Shown: positions 1-8,539, counted from the stretch's first letter. The stretch: DNA of 64,000 bases from Bacillaceae bacterium JMAK1 (GCA_012970285.1 JIBW01000001.1:1-64000), one strand, 5' to 3'. Notes: generated from the letters alone by a model not told the origin. Numbers and translations: made by a program.

Positions 1-63
1 TAGCAAGAGCCCGGGTTGATGTAGCAAGAGCCGAAGTACTTGTAGCGAGCCGGATATCTAGCA
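1..63. repeat. Three imperfect 21-bp direct repeats at the window edge
   Basis: Units begin TAGCAAGAGCC at 1 and 22 and TAGCGAGCCGG at 43, so the period is 21 bp (seven codons). Read on the plus strand from position 3 the stretch is open to a TAA at 78-80 and gives a heptad-like peptide (ARARVDV, ARAEVLV, ASRISSI). It is also open in minus-strand frames, so coding sense is unclear. The rest of the array lies outside the window. It may be the tail of a repeat-rich ORF or a non-coding minisatellite. Confidence 0.5.
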
Positions 64-133
64 TATCCATACAGCAATAAGAGTGGAACCTAACGACCGA
101 CACAAAGCTCAAACCCTCGTCCATCAACACAAA

Positions 134-163
134 ATCCCCTCCAAAGCCTACTTTGGAGGGGAT
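134..163 (-). terminator. Rho-independent terminator of the vanY-like operon
   Basis: A 13-bp stem (ATCCCCTCCAAAG with its complement, 134-146 and 151-163) has a 4-nt loop. On the minus strand it is followed by TTTTG, directly downstream of the stop codon at 175. Confidence 0.8.
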
Positions 164-174
164 AACTGTCGATA

Positions 175-978
175 TTAGATCGCGGTTGCTTTTTCAAAAA
201 ACTCTTCTAACGTTAAGTCGTGTTCAACCATTAGGGTAGCGATTTCTTCGCCTACATAACGAAGGTGCCACGGTTCATAGCTAATGTCTGTTACATCAAC
301 TTTATGTTCTTCATAACGGATGATATAGCCGTGTTTATGGGCATTTTCTTCTACCCATTGTCCCTCAGGTGTTTCTCCAAAAGCTTCGCTGAGTAAGAAA
401 TTATTGCTTTCACTAGAAACGTCCATAGCTAAGCCGGTTTGGTGTTCGCTATTTCCTGGATAAGCGATCGTTTCATTTGCAATGTCTTCTCCGCGTTCTG
501 CTGCGGCGTTTGAGAAGATGGCGTCTTGACGATCGTAAGAACGGTATCCCGACACCGCAAAAAGGTGAATGTCGTCTTCAATCGCAGCTTCAAACAATGA
601 TTCAAGTGCGGCCGCTGCCGGCTCTCGTAAGTAACGCTTTTCTACATCTTCGTCAAAAGAGAACGTAACGTCTGGGACGACGAGATCTTCTGGCTCGTAT
701 CCTTCAGGTAATGCGTACTCATAGTTAACCAGGACGGCTACATTATCTGGATTCTGAATAACTTCTTGTCCATCAACAGTCTCCGTTTGCGTGAAATGCT
801 CAGCGTCAATTGACCAAGGGTCAGTTTCTGCACTTGCTTCAGGTGTTGGTTCTTCAACTTCTTCAATCTCATCGGTCGAATCAGTTGGGGACGGCTCGTC
901 TTGATCTAGATTTCCGCAACTTGCAAGTACGAACAAGGCGGACGTGATGACGAATGCCTTTAAAAGTTGTTGAGCCAA
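175..978 (-). CDS. VanY/DacB-type D-Ala-D-Ala carboxypeptidase lipoprotein (peptidase M15B)
   Basis: This predicted lipoprotein should trim the terminal D-alanine of peptidoglycan stem peptides at the outer membrane face. The first 20 residues are a signal with lipobox LASC (Cys21), then an Asp/Glu-rich linker to about residue 55. The C-terminal half has the M15 zinc signature: SGYRS, then SEHQTGLAMD (His and Asp ligands) and EPWHLRYVG with the last His ligand. The start is TTG at 978, preceded by AGGGGG; no ATG fits. It lies 17 nt after bdbC and probably shares its transcript. The family call is firm; the exact substrate (D,D versus L,D) is inferred. Confidence 0.85.
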   Translation of the reverse strand: MAQQLLKAFVITSALFVLASCGNLDQDEPSPTDSTDEIEEVEEPTPEASAETDPWSIDAEHFTQTETVDGQEVIQNPDNVAVLVNYEYALPEGYEPEDLVVPDVTFSFDEDVEKRYLREPAAAALESLFEAAIEDDIHLFAVSGYRSYDRQDAIFSNAAAERGEDIANETIAYPGNSEHQTGLAMDVSSESNNFLLSEAFGETPEGQWVEENAHKHGYIIRYEEHKVDVTDISYEPWHLRYVGEEIATLMVEHDLTLEEFFEKATAI

Positions 979-995
979 ATGTGCCCCCTACCTTT

Positions 996-1409
996 CTAGT
1001 TGTGTTTCGGTTTTACTAAAAATAATAATACAGTAATTAGAAGAAATGCAACGAGTGCTTGGAACGGAATCGTGATGAATCCGAGAAGGTTCATATATTC
1101 AGCATTACAAGGAACCCCGGATTGACAAGGCGTTACGCTACCAAAACCAGGAATCTTTTGCAAGGCATAATGATAGCCTGCCATAATTGCTCCAATAATG
1201 CTGAACGGTAATGCGTACCATCGGATGTTGAAGTCTGAGCGAAACGTTGCAACACCAAGAATGATCACTAGAGGATACATCGCGATGCGTTGGTACCAAC
1301 ACATATCACAAGGGACAAATCCTAGGCCCATACTATAAAACAGACTTCCTCCCGTTGCGATGAGCGAGATCACCCATGCAACGTAAAGGAAAATTGATGA
1401 TCTAGTCAT
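996..1409 (-). CDS. bdbC: DsbB-family disulfide bond formation protein BdbC
   Basis: This 137-residue membrane protein reoxidises its thiol-disulfide partner and passes electrons to quinone. Four hydrophobic segments are visible. The first redox pair is in VPCDMCWYQR and the second is in the extracytoplasmic loop, CQSGVPC, as expected for DsbB/BdbC. The start overlaps the bdbD stop by 4 nt (ATGA at 1406-1409), so the two are translationally coupled, the usual bdbD-bdbC arrangement in Bacillus. Confidence 0.93.
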   Translation of the reverse strand: MTRSSIFLYVAWVISLIATGGSLFYSMGLGFVPCDMCWYQRIAMYPLVIILGVATFRSDFNIRWYALPFSIIGAIMAGYHYALQKIPGFGSVTPCQSGVPCNAEYMNLLGFITIPFQALVAFLLITVLLFLVKPKHN

Positions 1410-2104
1410 GATGCATTCTCTAATTGTTCTTCAATAATTTCTGAGATTGCATCGTAATCAAATGGATCACTAATTTCAACGTCATTTACAAAGATTGTCG
1501 GTGTGCCTGTAACATCAAACTCTTCAATTATGGCATGCTCTCGTTCAATCTCTGACATATATTCTTGTTGTTCTATTGATTCGCGCAGTTCATCTTGATC
1601 AACGCTAGGTGCTGTTTCTTCAGCTACTGCGAGCACTTCATCAATTCCAATTGTAGAACCTTGAACGCCAGCAGTTTGCATGAGCTCATGATGGAAATCC
1701 CAAAATTCGTCATCGCTCGCATCACTATGAACTTTGTGGCTAGCTAGAGAAGACACTAATGATTCTTCACGGAAACCTAGGTAATTAACGTAGGAATAGG
1801 ATACGTCACCAGAGTCGAGATAGTCTGCTTGAAGCTCCGGGAAGACTTCACGGTCCCAAGTTCCACACGCAGGACATTTGTAGTCACCAAATTCAATGAC
1901 AGATACGGTCGCATCTTCATCCCCATATGTTGGTTGCTCATCAACAGGTGGAGCGCCTTCGTGAACATTTGCTGAATTACTGCCCCCATCACTATTAACG
2001 ACAAAAAGTAAGGCCCCCATCACAACGACGAGTAATGCTGTAATTGCTACGAGAAATTTAATTGGGGCTTTGTTCGTTTTTGTTTGTTTACGATTTTTAG
2101 CCAA
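1406..2104 (-). CDS. bdbD: DsbA-like thiol-disulfide oxidoreductase BdbD
   Basis: An exported, membrane-anchored thioredoxin-fold oxidase introduces disulfides into secreted proteins. The N terminus is basic, followed by one transmembrane segment (about residues 17-37) and an acidic linker. The active site is CPAC within YKCPACGTW, and the cis-proline loop is TGTPTIFVN near the C terminus. The start is TTG (2102-2104) with AGAGGTGAGAGG upstream. It is the first gene of a bdbD-bdbC-vanY-like minus-strand group. The strongly acidic mature domain fits an alkaline or saline habitat (inference). Confidence 0.92.
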   Translation of the reverse strand: MAKNRKQTKTNKAPIKFLVAITALLVVVMGALLFVVNSDGGSNSANVHEGAPPVDEQPTYGDEDATVSVIEFGDYKCPACGTWDREVFPELQADYLDSGDVSYSYVNYLGFREESLVSSLASHKVHSDASDDEFWDFHHELMQTAGVQGSTIGIDEVLAVAEETAPSVDQDELRESIEQQEYMSEIEREHAIIEEFDVTGTPTIFVNDVEISDPFDYDAISEIIEEQLENAS

Positions 2105-2213
2105 AACCTCTCACCTCTTATGAATAAATCTATTAGTTTTCACCATCATAACACTTTCCGATTCCTCTTATACAAGGAAGGTGTGACATTTTCAAAAAAC
2201 AATCCGTTAAAAC

Positions 2214-2239
2214 GTTTTATAAAAAAAGATAAAGGGTAT
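2214..2239 (+). promoter_or_regulatory. Sigma-B-like promoter of the catalase gene
   Basis: GTTTTA (2214-2219), a 14-nt spacer, then GGGTAT (2234-2239) matches the general-stress sigma-B pattern GTTTAA-N12-15-GGGWAT with one mismatch. Predicted transcription starts near 2246, leaving a leader of about 75 nt. No clear PerR box was found in this intergenic region. Confidence 0.7.
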
Positions 2240-2322
2240 CTCGTTCTCTATACTAACTTATGTGGACACCTAAGCGGTGCCTGCCATAAACATAGCATGA
2301 TAGATGCATGGAGGGGATTAGT

Positions 2323-3792
2323 TTGTCAAAACGTTTAACAACAAATCAAGGTGTACCTGTACCTGACAACCAAAACTCAAGAACTGCTGGTAGCCGAGGA
2401 CCGACTTTACTCGAAGACTACCATCTAGTAGAGAAGCTCGCCCACTTTGACCGCGAAAAAGTACCTGAGCGTGTCGTTCATGCACGTGGAGCTGGTGCGC
2501 ACGGTGTATTTGTTACAAAGAAAAGCCAGAAACGATATACAAAAGCTAACTTTCTACAAGAAGAAGGCCAAGAAACGCCTGTATTTGCTAGATTTTCAAC
2601 AGTTATTCACGGGCATCATTCTCCAGAGACGTTGCGAGATCCTCGTGGATTTTCAATTAAATTTTATACAGAAGAAGGAAACTATGATTTCGTAGGAAAC
2701 AATTTGCCAGTATTCTTTATCCGTGATGCCATCAAGTTCCCAGATGTTATTCACTCGTTAAAGCCAGATCCTACTACGAATCTTCAAGATCCGAATCGCT
2801 ATTGGGATTTTATGGCGAATAGTCCTGAGTCTACGAACATGCAACTTCACCTCTTTAATGATGAAGGAATTCCACGTTCGTATCGTCATCTTCGTGGTTC
2901 GAGTGTCCACGCATTCAAGTGGATTAATGCTCATGGGAATACGACGTATGTAAAGTATCGTTGGGTCCCAAAAGCAGGTATTGAAGGATTGTCACCAGAT
3001 GAAGTGAAAGAGATTCAAGGAGAAGAATTTAACCATGCGACTCGTGATTTATACGAGCATATTGAAAATGGTGATTACCCAGAATGGGAATTATACATTC
3101 AACGCCTTGATCCAGCCGATTTGGATTCGTTTTATTTCGATCCTTTAGATGCGACCAAAGATTGGCCAGAGAAAGATTTCCCTTATGAGCATGTTGGAAC
3201 GATGATCTTGAATAAAAACCCTGAGAACGTATTCTCTGAAACGGAACAAGTTGGGTTTAACCCAGGAGTTCTCGTTCCTGGAATTCAAGCTTCGGAAGAT
3301 AAGATGTTACAAGGTCGAATTTTCTCTTACTCAGATACACAACGTTACAGAATTGGTGCGAACTATTTACAATTGCCAATTAACTGTCCATTTGCACAAA
3401 CGAACAATAACACCCAAGATGGTGTCATGGCAAATCCGAAGTTCCAACCGACAAGTTCAGTGAACTATGAGCCGAGTGAAGAAGGGCTTCAAGAGTCAGA
3501 TGAAGAGCTAGAGTTTGATCAGCCGCTGCCTGACAACGCCGTTGCTGGACGTAATAAAACCGAAAAAGCCGATGACTTCCGTCAACCAGGCGAACTATAC
3601 CGCGGTTTTGATGAAGAGAAGCAACAGCAAATTATTCGTACGTTAACCGAAGAGTGGAGTCAAGTGAAGAACGAACAAGTGGTCTTGAAGCTCATTTGCA
3701 ACATGTATCGAGCAGACGAACAATTAGGGAAGACCCTTGCGGACAACTTAAACGTAGACATCACACCGTATGTTGGACAAGAGACACGCTAA
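2323..3792 (+). CDS. katA: Monofunctional haem catalase KatA
   Basis: Decomposes hydrogen peroxide in the cytoplasm. The start is taken as TTG at 2323 because GGAGGGG (2310-2316) lies 6 nt upstream and the resulting N terminus (MSKRLTTNQG) aligns with KatA; an upstream in-frame ATG at 2308 would sit on the ribosome site itself. That gives 489 residues, the small-subunit catalase size. The catalytic His53 is in VVHARGAGAHG, the distal Asn is in VGNNLPVFF, and the haem-ligand Tyr336 is in FSYSDTQRYR. It is a single gene between its own promoter and terminator. The sigma-B-like promoter implies stress or stationary-phase expression. Confidence 0.95.
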   Translation: MSKRLTTNQGVPVPDNQNSRTAGSRGPTLLEDYHLVEKLAHFDREKVPERVVHARGAGAHGVFVTKKSQKRYTKANFLQEEGQETPVFARFSTVIHGHHSPETLRDPRGFSIKFYTEEGNYDFVGNNLPVFFIRDAIKFPDVIHSLKPDPTTNLQDPNRYWDFMANSPESTNMQLHLFNDEGIPRSYRHLRGSSVHAFKWINAHGNTTYVKYRWVPKAGIEGLSPDEVKEIQGEEFNHATRDLYEHIENGDYPEWELYIQRLDPADLDSFYFDPLDATKDWPEKDFPYEHVGTMILNKNPENVFSETEQVGFNPGVLVPGIQASEDKMLQGRIFSYSDTQRYRIGANYLQLPINCPFAQTNNNTQDGVMANPKFQPTSSVNYEPSEEGLQESDEELEFDQPLPDNAVAGRNKTEKADDFRQPGELYRGFDEEKQQQIIRTLTEEWSQVKNEQVVLKLICNMYRADEQLGKTLADNLNVDITPYVGQETR

Positions 3793-3812
3793 AATAAAAG
3801 GTGCTGATTCAT

Positions 3813-3846
3813 CGAAAGGGCTGCAATTTCCATTGCAGCCCTTTCG
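3813..3846. terminator. Bidirectional terminator between katA and the convergent lipoprotein gene
   Basis: A perfect 14-bp stem, CGAAAGGGCTGCAA (3813-3826) with its complement (3833-3846), encloses a 6-nt loop. It sits between two converging stop codons (3792 and 3852). U-runs are weak on both strands. Confidence 0.75.
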
Positions 3847-3851
3847 TTACG

Positions 3852-4622
3852 TTATTCTTCTTGTTGTTCAATGGTTACATCACTAGGTACTTCAAATAAC
3901 GATTCATCAAATTCAGGGTCGATTGTATAATCAACGACACGTCTCCCGTCGTTTAAATTCTGTACTTCGTCATCGGATTCATTTTCAGCATTGTATTCAT
4001 ATTGTGATTGAACCTCAAAAAATGTATCTTGGTCAAACCAATAATGGGTACGGTGCTGGTCTTCCGTGACGATGATGTGGTGCGTCATGTAGTCTCCGAC
4101 CTCATCTTCGCCAACATACGAAAGCTCTGCTTGTTCCAAAGCATGTTCATACATTGGAATGGCAACGTACGTATCTCTTGCTTGACGATTAGGATATGTA
4201 AATCCTTCATTTGTATCGCTCGTGTATTCAACGATATAACCATCTTGTTCTAAACTCGTAAACGTTACTTGGATAGTGGTCTCATCGTTGTCATCTTGAT
4301 TAAGCTGATCAAAATGATGCACTTCATGGCGGAACTGCTGCGGCTCATCGTCTTCAAGAGCATACATCCATTCATATTCTAACGCTTGACGTCCACCATC
4401 CTCCACGTCAACAACATGTTCCCGTTCAACGTAAAGCCCACTAAGATCATCATAAAACGCAATCGCTTCTGTTAAAATGTCGACTGCTGTCTCATCATGT
4501 TCAACGGTTTCTTCTGCTTCTTCACTTTCATCAGGAATTTCTGTATCTTGTTCTTCACGATCTGTGCATGCAACTAAGATCATAAGGAAAGATAATAAGG
4601 AAGCATATCGGAAATAGGACAT
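3852..4622 (-). CDS. LolA-like lipoprotein of unknown function
   Basis: Predicted lipoprotein of 256 residues with lipobox LVAC (Cys19) followed by a long Asp/Glu-rich tether to about residue 48. The rest has the look of the LolA/RseB beta-fold lipoproteins found in Bacilli: an amphipathic strand-rich body ending in VDYTIDPEFDESLFEVP, the pattern typical of that fold's C terminus. The partner is unknown; related Bacillus lipoproteins take part in sporulation or germination, but nothing in the sequence proves that here. It stands alone and is convergent with katA. The ATG at 4620-4622 has GGGAG 9 nt upstream. Confidence 0.6.
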   Translation of the reverse strand: MSYFRYASLLSFLMILVACTDREEQDTEIPDESEEAEETVEHDETAVDILTEAIAFYDDLSGLYVEREHVVDVEDGGRQALEYEWMYALEDDEPQQFRHEVHHFDQLNQDDNDETTIQVTFTSLEQDGYIVEYTSDTNEGFTYPNRQARDTYVAIPMYEHALEQAELSYVGEDEVGDYMTHHIIVTEDQHRTHYWFDQDTFFEVQSQYEYNAENESDDEVQNLNDGRRVVDYTIDPEFDESLFEVPSDVTIEQQEE

Positions 4623-4743
4623 GCATAAAACTCCCTTTCTACTATGATTAATTATGCCTAGTATAACATGTTGGAAGTTTTTACTAGAACTAATAAACCT
4701 AACCGAGATATACTAGAGGAAAAAGTAAGGATGAATATCAACG

Positions 4744-5199
4744 ATGAGTAAATCAACATCAAGAGCAATGGGGCATTCTCATACGCTACAAACGCACCTC
4801 GTAAGTCCGCAAGATACAAACCATTTGAACACAATTTTTGGTGGCAACATATTGGCATACATCGATGAAGCCGCTGCAATCTGTGCAATGCGACATTCTA
4901 GTGAAATTGTCGTTACAGCTTCTGTGGATAGCGTTGACTTCCATGCACCTGTTCAAAAAGGTGAAATCGTTAACGTTGAAGCGTGGGTCGCATCGACAGG
5001 AAGATCTTCCATGCTCATTTATGTCCATGTAAGTGTCGAGAATCCGTTAACGCAAGAAGTAAAAACGACAACAACGTCGTTTGTAACGATGGTTGCTATT
5101 GATCAATCGGGCAAGTCTACACCTGTTCCAAGTGTGTATCCAGAGACGCAAACGGAAAGAGACATCGTTATGCTTGCTGAAGATCGAACGTCACGATAA
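4744..5199 (+). CDS. Hotdog-fold acyl-CoA thioesterase, YkhA type
   Basis: Hydrolyses acyl-CoA in the cytoplasm. The 151-residue single hotdog domain has the family motif PQDTNHLNTIFGGNILAYID (residues about 23-42), whose Asn and Asp are in the active site, and the later SVDFHAPVQKGE strand. Length and motif match YkhA/YciA-like enzymes. The start ATG at 4744 has AAGG 13 nt upstream, a somewhat long spacing. It is a single gene. The acyl-chain preference cannot be read from the sequence. Confidence 0.88.
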   Translation: MSKSTSRAMGHSHTLQTHLVSPQDTNHLNTIFGGNILAYIDEAAAICAMRHSSEIVVTASVDSVDFHAPVQKGEIVNVEAWVASTGRSSMLIYVHVSVENPLTQEVKTTTTSFVTMVAIDQSGKSTPVPSVYPETQTERDIVMLAEDRTSR

Positions 5200-5357
5200 G
5201 TGAAATCGAATGACATTTTTTATCGTATTCGTACAAAATCTGACATAGTTAATTAAGGAATTGTCCATAATATATTGCGGTCGACAACTTTCGATGATAC
5301 TGTTAATAGTGGTTTGGGAACGAATCGGATGTAATATAACTATGGGGAGGTACTGCA

Positions 5358-6578
5358 ATGGATATTTTAATTAATATTCTTTGGGGGCTTGGGGCAATTA
5401 TCGTTTTAATGGGCCTCGCATACTTATTATCTCTTGAAAAGAAAGCGATTAATTTCCGCACAGTACTTGGCGCATTAGCGATCCAAATACTTACAGGTGC
5501 GATCTTTTTAAGTTGGACAGGAGGTCAAGAGGCTCTTCAATGGATTAGTGGAGTTGTCGTCGGGATGCTTGGCGCAGCCAATGAAGGAATTGCCTTCTTG
5601 TTTGGTGGTTTAGAGCAGACTGTCGGTGGACATGTCTTCTTTATTAACGTACTATCTGTCATTATTTTCTTCGCAGCATTCATGGGTATTCTTTGGTACA
5701 TCGGCGTGATGCCACTTGTCGTAAATACATTAGGACTTGTTGTTTCTAAAGTGCTTGGTCTTAGTCGAGCAGAATCAGTTGCAGCGACAGCGAATATTTT
5801 TGTCGGAGTTACAGAATCACCATTATCGATCAAGCCGTACTTAGCGAATATGACTCGTTCAGAGTTGTTTACAGTTATGACGGTTGGTTTAGGTACTGTA
5901 GCAGGTTCCGTTTTAGCGGGGCTCGTTTCAATGGGAACAGATCCAGGGTACTTAATTGTAGCAAGCTTTATGGCAGCTCCTGCTGGAATTGTCATGGCAA
6001 AGATCGTTATCCCAGAAACTGAGACGCCTGAAACGAATGAAAAAATCAACCTAGAGCGTGATTCAGACGTCACAAACGTCGTTGATGCAGCAGCAAAAGG
6101 AACGACAGACGGATTGAAACTAGCACTCAACATTGGTGCGATGGTTCTTGCGTTCGTATCCCTCGTCGGTCTTGTTAATATTGGTCTTGGAATATTTGAT
6201 GAAGGTTTAACGTTAGAACTCATTATGGGATATGTATTTGCTCCATTTGCTTTCTTAATTGGTGTACCTTGGGAACAAGCACCACTTATTGGACAAATGA
6301 TCGGTGAAAAGACAATCCTCAACGAATTTATTGCATTTGGTACTCTAAATGAAGCTATTGCAAGTGGTGCAATTACAGATCCGCGTATTATTGCAATCGC
6401 AACATTTGCATTGTGTGGTTTCGCCAACATTGGAACCGTTGCCATCCTAATTGGTGGTCTTGGAGCGCTTGTTCCAAGTCGTCGTGGTGACATTGCGAAG
6501 TACGGTCCACGTGCCCTCTTGGCAGCAATTCTTGCGAACCTTATGAACGGTGCAATTGCCGGTATGATGATCTTTTAA
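5358..6578 (+). CDS. Concentrative nucleoside transporter, NupC family
   Basis: A 406-residue proton- or sodium-coupled nucleoside importer with about ten hydrophobic segments. CNT signatures are visible: GVTESPLSIKPYL in the first re-entrant region and the ALCGFANIGTVAILIGGLG stretch near the C terminus. The start ATG has GGGGAGG 8 nt upstream and a strong terminator follows. B. subtilis has two close paralogs (NupC, NupG) and I cannot tell which is the orthologue; no PurR or DeoR site was identified in the 158-nt upstream gap. Confidence 0.88.
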   Translation: MDILINILWGLGAIIVLMGLAYLLSLEKKAINFRTVLGALAIQILTGAIFLSWTGGQEALQWISGVVVGMLGAANEGIAFLFGGLEQTVGGHVFFINVLSVIIFFAAFMGILWYIGVMPLVVNTLGLVVSKVLGLSRAESVAATANIFVGVTESPLSIKPYLANMTRSELFTVMTVGLGTVAGSVLAGLVSMGTDPGYLIVASFMAAPAGIVMAKIVIPETETPETNEKINLERDSDVTNVVDAAAKGTTDGLKLALNIGAMVLAFVSLVGLVNIGLGIFDEGLTLELIMGYVFAPFAFLIGVPWEQAPLIGQMIGEKTILNEFIAFGTLNEAIASGAITDPRIIAIATFALCGFANIGTVAILIGGLGALVPSRRGDIAKYGPRALLAAILANLMNGAIAGMMIF

Positions 6579-6587
6579 TGAAAGACT

Positions 6588-6620
6588 AAAACCACTCAAC
6601 TTACATGTTGAGTGGTTTTT
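6588..6620 (+). terminator. Rho-independent terminator of the nucleoside transporter gene
   Basis: AAAACCACTCAAC (6588-6600) pairs with GTTGAGTGGTTTT (6607-6619) around a 6-nt loop and runs into a T tract of about seven. Confidence 0.92.
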
Positions 6621-6664
6621 TTATGGTTTAAGAACTTTTAATTAGAAAATGTTTGAAAATAGAC

Positions 6665-6724
6665 TTGTGTAATTATTAGTAGTGTTATACTGTATATATA
6701 GATATAAACACATGAACAGTATAA
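6665..6724 (+). promoter_or_regulatory. Promoter and candidate GntR operator of the ABC exporter operon
   Basis: An extended -10 element TGTTATACT (TATACT at 6686-6691) has a weak -35 TTGTGT at 6665-6670. A perfect 9-bp inverted repeat, TTATACTGT (6685-6693) and ACAGTATAA (6716-6724), spaced by 22 nt, covers the -10 and the predicted start. This is the expected place for autorepression by the operon's own GntR/YtrA-type protein. Confidence 0.65.
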
Positions 6725-6739
6725 ATGGGGTGGTCAATG

Positions 6740-7477
6740 ATGAAACAGGTCTGGCAACTAGCGTGGTTTGAGATGAGGCACATTTCAGTTTTTAGTATCA
6801 TTTTGTTTATTATCTTGGTTCCGGTAGTAGGTTTATCCATTTCATACGTATTACGAATGGATTTGCATTTAGGTTTCGATGTAATCTTTTTACTTATTAT
6901 CGTTTTTTATTCAGCAATCATGACATTATCTGATTCAAGTTATAAAACAAATGAACAAACAGGACTGATTCAAACATCACTCTATCGATATGCGAGACGG
7001 CTCCCGATTTTAGAACGAAAGCTCTTTTACAGCCGTGTCATCGCAAATAGTGCCCGGGTAATGATTCTTACCGTGTTACTTTTCTCTGTAATCGTCTGGT
7101 TTGCGAACGATCAGCGACTTGAATTTGGAACGCTTCAACACGTTGCGTTTGTTTTCATCTGGTTTAGTATTGCGTTAAGTTCAATTGCGATCGTCTTGAA
7201 TGAAGGCTCTGAAAAAAGTTTTCGAAAGTACTATAAGGGCATATGGAAAAAGGGGTACGTTCAGCAATTTGTGTTCTTAATTGCTTACGGAGTCGTTCAA
7301 TTGATCGTTTACTCCTTTGCCGGTACGACCGTTTCATCATTGCAAGCAACAGCGACATTTGCTAGTAGCGAACCGCTCTTAGCGATTGGATTTGCGTTAC
7401 TCTTCAGTACGTTAATTATTGTGATTGTATCAAAATACGGGGTCTGGAAATTAAGAAAGCGAGGTGTTGACGAATGA
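6740..7477 (+). CDS. ABC-2-like integral membrane protein, first gene of the GntR-linked exporter operon
   Basis: A hydrophobic protein of about 246 residues with six predicted membrane segments and basic loops (RYARR, RKYYK). I do not recognise a specific family; its position ahead of a GntR regulator and two ATPases resembles YhcE in the B. subtilis yhcEFGHI operon, so an ABC permease subunit is likely. Among the possible starts, ATG 6740 is preferred because GGGGTGG (6727-6733) lies 6 nt upstream; ATG 6737 is equivalent and ATG 6725 is less likely. The stop overlaps the next start by 4 nt. Confidence 0.7.
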   Translation: MKQVWQLAWFEMRHISVFSIILFIILVPVVGLSISYVLRMDLHLGFDVIFLLIIVFYSAIMTLSDSSYKTNEQTGLIQTSLYRYARRLPILERKLFYSRVIANSARVMILTVLLFSVIVWFANDQRLEFGTLQHVAFVFIWFSIALSSIAIVLNEGSEKSFRKYYKGIWKKGYVQQFVFLIAYGVVQLIVYSFAGTTVSSLQATATFASSEPLLAIGFALLFSTLIIVIVSKYGVWKLRKRGVDE

Positions 7478-8166
7478 AAACAACACTTTTCTTGATGAAA
7501 TCAAGTGTTACATCGATTTTACCTTGGGGTTGGGCAACGACGATGATTTGGTATGTGGCTTACGGTGCAATTTTTTCAACCCTTTCGGAAGGAAATGCGG
7601 ACTCGTATTCGTTGCTCGCTTATGTATTGGAGTTCTTATTCATCATCGCTCCTCTCGTTATGTTTCCTACGTTTACGGTCGGAATGGGAATTACGAGAAA
7701 GATGTACATGAGACGACTTCCAGTGAGCGAGAAGCAGCTCTTCGTATCGAATATATTCATTACGTTATTACTTATGTGGGTGGCACCTTTCATTGGTACG
7801 GTTATTCATGTTTTTAAAGAGATTCATTTGATGGATTACTTCCTACCACTTATTCTAACGTGGTTAGCTCTAAGTTCAGTAGCGACAATTACAGCGGTGT
7901 TTCCGATTTATGGACCGAGGGCGCTTGGAATCTGTTACCCTTATTACTTGATGATTATCGTTGTGCTATATGTTGGGTTTGGTTCCTTTACGTTTATGCA
8001 ACAAGGTTCTTACTTTTACTTTTTTATCACTGAATCGGTTGCAACGAACCCCCTCGTTACAATTCTTTGTAGTCTTTTGTTCGGATTAATCGTTATCGGA
8101 TTGGTTTTGATCGTCGGATTCAGAAAGATTCACGAAAAGGAGGGAGCAGATGTCGTTACCGATTGA
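7474..8166 (+). CDS. ABC-2-like integral membrane protein, second permease of the operon
   Basis: A 230-residue hydrophobic protein with about six membrane segments. The short motif GMGITRKMYMRRLPVSEKQLF between segments two and three (residues about 70-90) is the cytoplasmic coupling-loop style seen in ABC-2 permeases. It overlaps the previous gene by ATGA and the GntR gene by 17 nt, so all are translated from one message. Two permeases of similar size suggest a heterodimer driven by one of the two ATPases downstream (inference). Confidence 0.7.
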   Translation: MKTTLFLMKSSVTSILPWGWATTMIWYVAYGAIFSTLSEGNADSYSLLAYVLEFLFIIAPLVMFPTFTVGMGITRKMYMRRLPVSEKQLFVSNIFITLLLMWVAPFIGTVIHVFKEIHLMDYFLPLILTWLALSSVATITAVFPIYGPRALGICYPYYLMIIVVLYVGFGSFTFMQQGSYFYFFITESVATNPLVTILCSLLFGLIVIGLVLIVGFRKIHEKEGADVVTD

Positions 8167-8539
8167 AATTAATGAAGAACGTCAAGAACCGATCTATCAT
8201 CAGATTGAAGAGCAAATCATGACGTTAATTGTGTCGGAGCATCTGCTGGCAGAGACTGCTTTGCCTTCCATTCGTGCACTTGCTTCTCAACTCGGTTGTA
8301 GCGTGATTACGACGAGACGTGCGTATCAGAATTTAGAACAACGAGGCTACATTAAAACCGTACGAGGGAAGGGAACGTTTGTGCAGCAAATTGATACGAA
8401 AGAGAAATCAACACAAAAGTTCAAAACGGTCCATAATGCAGCAAAGCGCGCCGTACAAATTGCAAAGCAACATGAGTATACAGAGCATGAGGTAAAAGAA
8501 CTGTTCTTAACACTTATAAAGGAGGAATACGATGCTTAA
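8150..8539 (+). CDS. GntR-family regulator, YtrA subfamily
   Basis: A short 129-residue GntR protein: an N-terminal winged helix (about residues 12-75; LPSIRALASQLGCSVITTRR and the wing IKTVRGKGTFV) and only a short C-terminal helical dimerisation tail instead of an effector domain. That is the YtrA/YhcF subfamily, which usually autorepresses ABC transporter operons and is released by cell-wall stress. AAGGAGG lies just upstream of the ATG. The inverted repeat at 6685-6724 is its likely operator. Confidence 0.88.
   Translation: MSLPIEINEERQEPIYHQIEEQIMTLIVSEHLLAETALPSIRALASQLGCSVITTRRAYQNLEQRGYIKTVRGKGTFVQQIDTKEKSTQKFKTVHNAAKRAVQIAKQHEYTEHEVKELFLTLIKEEYDA

Noticed and set aside
2084-2338. 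Open frame overlapping the katA promoter region
   Set aside because: Overlaps the sigma-B-like promoter and the katA start; composition is untypical and there is no ribosome site.
5537-6493. 318-codon open frame on the minus strand inside the nucleoside transporter gene
   Set aside because: It is antisense to a well-supported NupC-family gene; the product is Ser/Thr/Pro/Ile-rich low complexity from reading the complement of codons, and no ribosome site or family motif is seen.
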